Shown: one piece after another, positions 17,701-22,049 of the stretch | How the letters are laid out: every line of letters begins with the position of its first letter | How positions within the stretch are numbered: position 1 is the first letter of the stretch | NCBI GenBank assembly: GCA_030849075.1 | Contig: JASAOO010003101.1 | Coordinates: 1-22,049, forward strand | Direction: 5' to 3' | Source of the DNA: Zelonia costaricensis | Taxonomy: Eukaryota; Euglenozoa; Kinetoplastea; Trypanosomatida; Trypanosomatidae | DNA: 22,049 nt | Position numbers and translations under genes: made by a program | The notes under the pieces: model-generated | The model's database searches: none | Told to the model about the DNA's origin: nothing | What the model saw: only the letters and a program-made list of their open reading frames with translations

Positions 17701-19262
17701 AGCAACCGCAGAAGCGGCTCCGCAGCATCGACGCCGGCGGCTTCGCCTATCTCGACCTTGTCCCCTCGCTCGACGCGCTCACCGCAGAGGAGGTCGTGAC
17801 GGCGTACACGGCGGTGTATGAGCGGTCGATGTGCGCCATTCCGGCCCTCGCCATCTCCGCAGACGAGCCACGTGCGGATGCAGGGACCACGGAAGGAAGC
17901 GAAGGCGCACCGGGTGTGGACGGCGAGAAGAAGGCCCAGGTGGCTGCCACGCTCGTGGGGAGCAGGGGCGGCGCGGCGACGCCGTCGCACGCGGAGGAGG
18001 ACCGGCAGGCGGGTGTGGTGACGCCGCCGGTGTCGCCCATCGCGGCGGCCGGCCCCGCTTCCGCCGATGTCTCATCTTTTGCAGTGGACGACAGCGCGGC
18101 AGCCCTCACGGTGGCTGCCGAGGCTGCGTTGACCCCACGCGAGGCGGCGCGCTGCTTCCCCCCCTCGTCCCTGACACCGCGCGAGACCCTCGCGCTAGAC
18201 GACCTGCTGCGCCTCCTGCAGCGCAACGACGCCACGCTGCGGCAACTCTTCGACGCGTACAGTGCGCCGGTCACGGTGTACCGCTCTGCCCGCTACGAGG
18301 CGCCGCAGTCCGCCGCGGCGGCAGCGGCGGTGTCGAACCCATGCTCGCTGCTGCTCACGGGCAGCCCAGAGACGTCGCTGGTGCGCGGCGGCCCGCTCGA
18401 CGGCGCGCGCGCGCTTGCGGCCGCGGCGGTGGCGGCGGCGCGGCAGGCACGGCGAGCGTCCGCTGCTCCACCTGCCGCCGCGCCTGGCCCCGCCTCTACG
18501 CCGTCGGTGTTGAAGTCCGGGGCCCCCGCCTCGACTGCGGTCGACGCCATTCCCGCTCAACAGCAGGACATGTGGTGGAAGGTGCAGCAGCTCTACACGA
18601 TGAGCGCGCTGGAGAGCAAGGAGGTGTACGAGCGCACAAGCCACGTGCTGCGCGTGATGCCATACAAGCTCTTTGCTGATCTGTGGCGCACCCTCGATGT
18701 CTTTCCGGCGCTGATGCGCGCAGCGGCGCTGCAGCAGGCCTTCCTCGACGCCCTCACAACGCCGTTACTTCGGGGCATGTCGGCCCCCTTGAGCGCCACG
18801 CAAGCGCCGCAGCGGGCCGCCGCCGCTGCCACCGCATCAGCAGCAGTCACGGCGCAGTCAAGCACCATCGTCAGGCCGCTCGCGGAGGCGTTGTGCGTGC
18901 ACGGCGGGCTGCCATACGGCTGCTTCGTCGAGGCTTTTGTGCGCGTGGCGCTGACGGTCTTCTCGCACGAAGTGGACCGCGTCGCCTACCCGACGGCGAC
19001 GGCAAAGGCGGCGGGGCTCATGCAGTGGTGCAACAAGCAGGTGTCGCTCGGCCTCGTGGCGCAGCGGGTGCAGGAGCAGCAAGTGGCGAGTGCGGCAGTC
19101 GGGCATCGATCGCACGGCGCGAGTCGGCGTGCATCAGCAGCGGAGCCGCTCGCGTCACCAGGGTCGCCAGCCTCACCGATGGCGCCGTCGCGGGTCGCCA
19201 AGGCAAGCGGCATCTTCCCAGACCAGATGCGACTCTTCAGGGTGCCTGCAACCGGCACGTGA
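11715..19262 (+). CDS. Giant NHL-repeat (beta-propeller) protein with helical C-terminal region, 2515 aa
   Basis: A single intron-free ORF. The N-terminal half carries NHL-type blades separated by disordered inserts: about 515-552 (I-L-V-S-D-A-A-Q-H-A-I-W-A-L), 661-696 (G-F-V-D-G-H-F-S-V-A-R-F), 725-806 (the clearest: F-I-S-D-M-G-N-S-A-I-R, then I-T-G..G-Y-R-D-G, then L-L-F-T-D-G-A-N-G-V-V-R-I-I) and 937-1026 (V-L-V-M-D-Q-T-H-H-A-V-R-V-V-D, then S-T-Y-V-G). NHL propellers usually bind proteins or RNA. Residues about 1300-1780 are Ser/Pro/Arg/Gln-rich with many SP/TP sites. The C-terminal part has helical blocks at about 1780-1862, 1927-2049, 2142-2197, 2286-2346 and 2385-2456. They share a pattern (L-F-x-x-Y, then Y-x-x-F-x-x-L) reminiscent of degenerate EF-hand pairs in flagellar proteins, but no calcium loop is intact. 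No signal peptide or membrane segment is seen. Function is unknown; ORF very secure, NHL call strong, C-terminal family tentative. Confidence 0.9.
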   Translation: MRSSATPQTQPPPPHATSGTRPSASPRPSLDADAAAVHLYDLDTVFLSKTVVSLADVFAHAVDDIFDMSPLPTRVAAPSPPTATAALGALPTEPHSTNTGISMTRLPFSGGSAHYTSVSLKAAARRAAARAATLRPRHVMRGADGTWRATASPTAATTAGAAAQSWRTRQLAQEQRQQQRTAPPRVLVVPIDSYHSLLSFRDVDVTADGPSTAAAVASCGVDGGGADHKVSNGAHAAVPRVAVTVGRLSAAAPGLRPARCGIAVVQRVEGELRSDAQAQGAASGAPPPPPPTYPTRSRVAQGLPLSAFDGWVRDYTVYGVRRNEAVLRAAWEAKRRERAATTSPPPPRSPSTTPVGAEPRGAARSPPMATASTAAAEVVVADAGTAGPTAGTSVSASGRTPREVDSPLDPPATHPSAAAAATPSLDRLHCSSTTTSASASVAASTPSSSTERSDSEAEEGAEDGRRGQTPAAADASAKDAVDASAPLPDAHARQRVMWEEEQRRTARAAAHLRHRILVSDAAQHAIWALEVCVPAMEVRVVAPADFYALEPSAGAAPPSASESDDGEGDGEVTAGADARDGTGAAPAVDMPRRVPASTVTHGRATPGARPRSPSPMNPATSPDGAASSATAAASRSRTRRSRSSASPSLAAAEEAPAPLMGGARGFVDGHFSVARFHAPGALCWRVDADSGDEDEEEGDAYHRWRTAHGRSDAQRPSHDPVAALRRRRRCVVLFISDMGNSAIRYANFHTRLVRTITGVDGVPGYRDGSCVSSLLWGATALAWCSAGLLFTDGANGVVRIITNIRRPSRTGADAKEEGMEETRHSADNESGAARLQPDAALKSVQEAADAGSTAAASAAPASTVIVRANGPHGGAAVDERPAASPSGTAAASPLPSSGGEAVAVAHHQTRASLASAPPQQQRRGARNARPAAASDAPRVWTLAGCVQPPPVSTATGSGAATAAVSTYVDCAVPTRARFGFLSDMALWTDEAGDTQVLVMDQTHHAVRVVDARSGVSTYVGPLDYDMTPLDHSGQPSAAAAVRPNTADVVPAGLVSPCSLTVGALVKERSPALLGSSAVDASPGDAAHAAAMMITPQPYLYTSTPLFFTASAVTGAVSVLLPISQRSALTPWHTGAAARVEEEEEAAGGGGGAAAADDNDDATLTAAIRAALQLGVATEGLRTIGEASAPSLKRVVLGDAAEEAQALSESQSGSDSSKGDPGAVEAEVEQLASATTTTASTTAEARETRRLLRRAAVEQAAQYLRLRFPWMLPPPVPPFSKQLVAGCTCHVSGARRSTSAGRTVPGATLQHTRPQQGQGAGTVGVRSGSLRTSPPPAPLQRLLFHSPPRHPPIQQQQQHHQQPLPRYPVAALTDPATTAAAREMASLLLEPTALAAAAPHVVEVASEAAGVAGPRASPAAGTGRARSGSGSGTTTATTGGSSSGSPSRAGAAGEDAEAAAAGRRGSGAGAGGRAPKWLTPPAKSVSRSPSGTPRSRGHPQQQQQGQGQPSTTFAGAPLSPVATYSGRFQDLPAEQRQQRLRSTLEPVPIPTGSPTGSPCSTPRAAHAQLQHEQQQEEDKEAEEEAERRSSISSGSSPRDGDVAAKSPTRRGSSAERGFGSPPLSPLRAFSGSSPTSTSRSPRGRASSPNNSSGRGSPPLTPRAMTAHQLMQRRRSSRSSTAPHLASVEAGGGGGPRSISPTAGTGAYEGRAAMPPAEALVSQRRDDEKSPPQQQPAGAVTEVVATPSAAAASRAVAVVAVPSVAAGAAPDVGDARVGRPRGLAVPQLHDAYDAAVRQLFTVYSYLATRKVGTAVAPAGGALQSDRAKRGGVRRVEQHVMSYAAFSRLVTLLGYADFLAEVAAGGQAPPPPPHAAGSPTVCRLSQVQQRRKEGRTALPPPPSAAANTAATHQRRRASGGPAASAAAEPIVLPLSVADPRAIIAVLYACGVRQQGYHTVTQMDFQRFRRAMLLLHTWAHTARTHAAAVAATQQQQQQQQQPQKRLRSIDAGGFAYLDLVPSLDALTAEEVVTAYTAVYERSMCAIPALAISADEPRADAGTTEGSEGAPGVDGEKKAQVAATLVGSRGGAATPSHAEEDRQAGVVTPPVSPIAAAGPASADVSSFAVDDSAAALTVAAEAALTPREAARCFPPSSLTPRETLALDDLLRLLQRNDATLRQLFDAYSAPVTVYRSARYEAPQSAAAAAAVSNPCSLLLTGSPETSLVRGGPLDGARALAAAAVAAARQARRASAAPPAAAPGPASTPSVLKSGAPASTAVDAIPAQQQDMWWKVQQLYTMSALESKEVYERTSHVLRVMPYKLFADLWRTLDVFPALMRAAALQQAFLDALTTPLLRGMSAPLSATQAPQRAAAAATASAAVTAQSSTIVRPLAEALCVHGGLPYGCFVEAFVRVALTVFSHEVDRVAYPTATAKAAGLMQWCNKQVSLGLVAQRVQEQQVASAAVGHRSHGASRRASAAEPLASPGSPASPMAPSRVAKASGIFPDQMRLFRVPATGT
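16200..16700 (+). repeat. Ser-Pro/Thr-Pro-rich low-complexity linker of the NHL protein
   Basis: This stretch encodes many closely spaced SP and TP dipeptides with Arg, such as S-P-T-G-S-P-C-S-T-P-R and S-P-P-L-T-P-R, plus Gln and Glu runs. It links the propeller half to the helical half and would be a dense target for proline-directed kinases. It is coding sequence, described here because of its composition. Confidence 0.7.
17679..17705 (+). repeat. CAG repeat encoding Gln9 in the NHL protein
   Basis: Eight CAG codons and one CAA encode glutamines 1989-1997, between two helical blocks of the C-terminal region. Confidence 0.9.
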
Positions 19263-19549
19263 TGCGGCGCTGCTGCTGCTGCTGCAGCTGTGCACAGCGG
19301 AAGCAGATGAGGTGCCATGTGCGTGTTCTGCGGGTGGACAGCCCCGTCGCCGCGGCTTGATGGTGCTGCTCAGGTATGTGTGGTGGTGTTGTGTGTTCGT
19401 ACTGTGGAAGAGGAAGGCGGCCGGCGAGTGGTGCCCCTCTCTCCCCCCTCTGTCCGCACTCTCATGACGCGTCAGCGCGCAAAGACAACGAGAAGGAGAA
19501 GGTGCGCTGCGCAGGGCGGGCACTATGATGCGCTTGTGCGAGTGTTCGG

Positions 19550-19582
19550 CCTTCCCCTCCCCCCCCCTTCCCCTCCCTCCAG
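19550..19582 (+). promoter_or_regulatory. Candidate trans-splice acceptor (distal) for the last gene
   Basis: An almost uninterrupted C/T tract (19550-19580) runs straight into AG at 19581-19582, the best-looking acceptor in the window. It would give a leader of 352 bases before 19935. From this site the first ATG is 19716, which is in frame with the main ORF. Confidence 0.6.
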
Positions 19583-19756
19583 TGCACCCTCGTGTAGTGG
19601 GGAAGGGGTTGGAAGCGTCACCAGGCGGGAAGCGCGGCGTCCTGCAACGGCAGCCCGTGCCGCGGCGAGGTCCTCGCCTTGTGTTTCTCGTGGTTGTGTG
19701 CGAGTGTAGCTGTGGATGCGAGACGAATCATGCCTTGTGCCTTGTGCGCACGCTCC

Positions 19757-19802
19757 CGCTTTTACACGCCGTCACACCTCCATCCGCAACCTGTCCCACC
19801 AG
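19757..19802 (+). promoter_or_regulatory. Candidate trans-splice acceptor (proximal) for the last gene
   Basis: A moderately pyrimidine-rich stretch with AG at 19801-19802, followed by a second AG at about 19816. Use of it would remove the in-frame ATG at 19716 and leave a short leader that still contains the uORF at 19874. Confidence 0.4.
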
Positions 19803-19873
19803 TGCGGCACGCTCACAGCTGTCTGGAGACACGCGCGGCTTGACAGCGGCAGCTCCCGTACATCACGCTCTGC

Positions 19874-19930
19874 ATGCGTGACCTCATCCCCAGCATCACA
19901 CACACACACACACACACACACACTCTTTGA
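19874..19930 (+). CDS. Putative 18-codon upstream ORF ending 4 nt before the main ATG
   Basis: ATG at 19874 opens a short frame (M-R-D-L-I-P-S-I, then alternating Thr-His through the CA repeat, then T-L) that stops at TGA 19928-19930. The main start codon follows four bases later at 19935 in a different frame. Either candidate splice acceptor would keep this uORF in the mRNA. Its CA-encoded half argues against a functional peptide, but as a translation-control uORF with reinitiation it is plausible. No direct evidence of translation. Confidence 0.3.
   Translation: MRDLIPSITHTHTHTHTL
19897..19922. repeat. (CA)13 microsatellite inside the uORF
   Basis: Uninterrupted CA tract ending 12 bases before the last gene's ATG. 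It lies inside the uORF, so changes in dinucleotide copy number would shift the uORF frame and move its stop. Confidence 0.95.
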
Positions 19931-19934
19931 GGCA

Positions 19935-21500
19935 ATGTCGACCTTCTCGTCGGCGTCGTCGATAGTGAATGCCGCATCGCGCATGCAGCGGCAGGTCTCC
20001 CGCATCGACCGTGCGGCGGCCGAGCGGCTCTTCCCGCCGTCGCAGCGTCAGCAGTGGCCGACCGGCTACCTGCCCGCAAGCGGCATCGCCCACCTGCTGC
20101 GGCCGGAGGGGGTGCCGTTCGGGGAGGTGCTGGAGTGCTACGCGGACATTAAGCACGACCGCCAGCACGAGCTGCAGCGCGACTTCGCGTCTGACTACAC
20201 CATGTGGAACCGGTGCACACTCGAGGACTTTGTGCGGCGCCTCGGCGCCCACCGCCGTCGCCGCTTTACTCGACTGACGGCGCGCGACCGCCTCGTGCCG
20301 GATGCGGAGGTGCGCGAGGTGTTCCAGCTCGCCCCCTACGCGCCACCCCGGCCTCCGACGCTGGCGCCGCCGTCGGCACCGCAGCTTGCGCGCGGCCCTC
20401 AGCCACTGCCACCGCCGCATCCATCTCCAAGCCCCGCCGCCGGAGCGCAAGAGGTGGGGAAGACCGAGCAGAGGGAGGAGCAGGCGGCGGCGGCGTACTA
20501 TCAGTTCCAGCCGTACGCCGCCACGCAGGAGTACGCGATGCTGCCGGTTCAGGACGCCCGCTCGCCGCAGCAGCCCATTCGCTTCACCACCTTCCCGCAG
20601 CTGCGCAACGTGCTGCACACCGACTTCGACTCGATGACGGCGCTGCGGGCGCTGTCGCTCTACTGCGAGGACGCCATTGTGTACACGCGGGAGATGGTGC
20701 AGGCACTGGCCCTGTACCTGCAGCGGCGGCTCGATGAGGTGCAGCAGCACGAGTCAGCGTTCTTGAAGGGGGTCACCACGACCACGCCAGCGCTTGCTTC
20801 AGGCTCCTTCTCAGTTGAGTCCCCCGTCGTCGTCTTCTTCGGGAACGGGCGGCTGGCGTGGATGTTGAACGAGAGCGGCGTGCTGCCCAAGACGGTGCGG
20901 GCGGTGCAGCTCCCGCGGCAAGACGCGCAGCGCCAGCGCCGGCACACGCAGCTGCTGCCGCAGCGTGAGTCGCTGGAGTCGCAGTTTGGCTTGCACAAGA
21001 GCTTCACCACCGTCTTCCCGTGCGAGACGCTCAGCGTCGGCGACGCGCTGCGCAAGTACCGGCCTGCCATCGCCATCGTGGAGCCGCACGTCGACCGCGA
21101 CTACCTCTCCGACCTGCGCGGCTACTACAGCGTGCGGGAGGTGCTGGCGATGGGCCCGATCGACTCCCCGGCGATGGGCAGCTTCGCGTTCCCGTTCCTG
21201 AGCTTCGGCGCGACGCCGGGGCCGACGACGTACTGGGCGTACAACGACAACCTGCACAAGGTGCACGCGTCGGCGCGTATTCAGATGCCCATGGACCCCC
21301 CGTACGAGTCGCAGGGCTACGCGCGGCACTACGTCGACGACATCTCCGCCCACCTCATCGCCCCCAACGACTGCGCGGCGATTGGGTCGCAGTTCCGCTG
21401 CCTCGCCTTCCGACGCGTGCGACCACCGGCGCTGAAGGAGGCGTCCGCTGCGCCACGAGGCGACGCCAGCGCTGCCACTACGCCGCCTGCCTCGACGTGA
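19935..21500 (+). CDS. Conserved-looking protein with possible degenerate methyltransferase core, 521 aa
   Basis: I do not recognise this protein by name. Residues 1-210 contain a compact basic region, including W-N-R-C-T-L-E-D-F-V-R-R-L. A Pro/Ala-rich linker and a helical block follow, up to about 280. The C-terminal 220 residues look like a folded domain: V298-V-V-F-F-G-N-G-R306-L-A-W resembles the glycine-rich SAM-binding motif I of Rossmann methyltransferases, and Y375-R-P-A-I-A-I-V-E383-P-H resembles a motif IV strand. G407-P-I-D-S-P-A-M-G-S-F-A-F-P-F then looks highly constrained. The acidic residue expected after strand 2 is not obvious (V-R-A-V-Q), so activity may be lost or atypical. 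I chose ATG 19935 because the in-frame ATG at 19716 would add 73 residues that run through the CA microsatellite and look non-coding; if the 19581 splice site is used, that longer form (594 aa) remains possible. The gene is secure; the fold is tentative. Confidence 0.85.
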   Translation: MSTFSSASSIVNAASRMQRQVSRIDRAAAERLFPPSQRQQWPTGYLPASGIAHLLRPEGVPFGEVLECYADIKHDRQHELQRDFASDYTMWNRCTLEDFVRRLGAHRRRRFTRLTARDRLVPDAEVREVFQLAPYAPPRPPTLAPPSAPQLARGPQPLPPPHPSPSPAAGAQEVGKTEQREEQAAAAYYQFQPYAATQEYAMLPVQDARSPQQPIRFTTFPQLRNVLHTDFDSMTALRALSLYCEDAIVYTREMVQALALYLQRRLDEVQQHESAFLKGVTTTTPALASGSFSVESPVVVFFGNGRLAWMLNESGVLPKTVRAVQLPRQDAQRQRRHTQLLPQRESLESQFGLHKSFTTVFPCETLSVGDALRKYRPAIAIVEPHVDRDYLSDLRGYYSVREVLAMGPIDSPAMGSFAFPFLSFGATPGPTTYWAYNDNLHKVHASARIQMPMDPPYESQGYARHYVDDISAHLIAPNDCAAIGSQFRCLAFRRVRPPALKEASAAPRGDASAATTPPAST

Positions 21501-21661
21501 GCGGCGCAGCGCGTGCACGGGGAGAAGGAAGACGGTGCTGTGTCGCGGGAACCTTGTTGGGGCGGCGTGCCCGCCAGTAACGAAGTACTCTGAGCTCTGG
21601 TTCTACCTTGCTCCCTCACACACAACCGCACACAAGTCAACCATGCACTCAATACCAGCTA

Positions 21662-21677
21662 ACACACACACACACAC
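21662..21677. repeat. (CA)n microsatellite, about 8 units
   Basis: CA tract about 160 bases after the stop of the last gene. Confidence 0.9.
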
Positions 21678-21898
21678 GCTCATCCATCGATGTGTCCCTG
21701 TACGAAAGGAACCACGTGAAGTTGCTGGCACGGAACGCAGGCTCGCTACACCACGCCTTGGGCGGTGTAGCGTACCTGCTTCGACGGCTCTCGGCCGCTC
21801 CGTCAAGCTTCTCACCTGCAGCTTGACCTGTGCTCCATCAGCTGCCCTACTCCCTCCCTCTCGGCCCCCCCCCCCTCTCACTGCCTCGGTGCTTTACC

Positions 21899-21919
21899 CA
21901 CACACACACACACACACAC
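21899..21919. repeat. (CA)10 microsatellite
   Basis: CA tract between a C-rich block and the last candidate pyrimidine tract of the window. Confidence 0.95.
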
Positions 21920-21939
21920 GTACGCACACCTCGCACCTC

Positions 21940-21988
21940 ACACCCTTCCTCCATCCCGCCCTCGCACACCACCAACCAACTACTGCAG
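21940..21988 (+). promoter_or_regulatory. Candidate trans-splice acceptor for the next gene (outside the window)
   Basis: A C/T-rich tract (about 21940-21964) is followed by an AG-free stretch and AG at 21987-21988. It suggests that another + strand gene starts soon after the window's end. Confidence 0.45.
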
Positions 21989-22049
21989 AAGCAGCAGCGA
22001 ACTATTTATAAACAGAGCACCCCGCCTTCGTGTGCGTGCGTGCCGCCTC

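Larger units (their letters stand above)
19263..19934 (+). other. Spacer between the NHL gene and the last gene
   Basis: It holds the NHL 3' UTR and the leader of the last gene. There are two candidate splice acceptors (19581-19582 and 19801-19802), an upstream in-frame ATG at 19716, a separate short uORF and a (CA)13 tract. I see no independent gene. Confidence 0.75.
21501..22049 (+). other. Spacer after the last gene
   Basis: It holds the last gene's 3' UTR and the start of the next gene's leader. There are two CA tracts, a C-rich block at about 21863-21880 and a candidate splice acceptor at 21987-21988. An AT-rich octamer, TATTTATA, at 22003-22010 stands out in this GC-rich window. The coding sequence of the next gene is not reached. 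Confidence 0.75.

Noticed and set aside
1..22049. CRISPR array, transposon, SIDER/ingi-type retroposon or rRNA/snoRNA cluster
   Set aside because: No regularly spaced repeats, terminal repeats, poly-A tailed element or box C/D pairs could be recognised by eye. A degenerate SIDER in a spacer cannot be excluded without a profile search.

Overview
The window looks like nuclear DNA of a kinetoplastid of the Leishmania group (Leishmaniinae). The evidence is intron-free, very GC-rich genes that all lie on one strand. They are separated by 0.5-1.5 kb spacers full of (CA)n/(GT)n microsatellites and long polypyrimidine tracts followed by AG, which is the signature of spliced-leader trans-splicing in a polycistronic transcription unit. 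No bacterial-type operon signals, tRNA, rRNA, CRISPR array or transposase is recognisable. The genus is an inference; species cannot be read from this sequence.

Layout, all on the + strand: 1-1060 spacer; 1061-4705 a 1214-aa coiled-coil protein that I read as a divergent MAP65/Ase1/PRC1 microtubule bundler; 4706-5493 spacer opening with a (GT)23 tract; 5494-6027 a 177-aa calmodulin/myosin-essential-light-chain-like protein with degenerate calcium loops; 6028-7512 long spacer with a pyrimidine block followed by a G-rich block; 7513-10440 a 975-aa HEAT-repeat protein in the register of the PP2A scaffold subunit A (PR65), with long disordered additions; 10441-11714 spacer with a perfect 8-bp hairpin; 11715-19262 a 2515-aa protein with an interrupted NHL-type beta-propeller, a huge low-complexity linker and a helical, EF-hand-like C-terminal part; 19263-19934 spacer; 19935-21500 a 521-aa protein with a possible degenerate methyltransferase (Rossmann) core; 21501-22049 spacer leading to a gene beyond the window.

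Two starts needed a decision. The HEAT gene has no in-frame ATG before 7513, and a good splice acceptor sits at 7426-7427. The last gene has an upstream in-frame ATG (19716), but the extension would run through the (CA)n microsatellite, so 19935 is preferred.

The five genes show no obvious common pathway. Neighbours in trypanosomatid arrays are usually co-transcribed without being functionally related, and expression is set mainly after transcription through the untranslated regions. A loose cytoskeleton/signalling theme (MAP65-like, light-chain-like, PP2A-scaffold-like) is visible but should not be over-read. No clearly new biological system was found. The most interesting items are the architectures of the four large proteins and a microsatellite-containing upstream ORF that stops 4 bases before the last gene's start codon.
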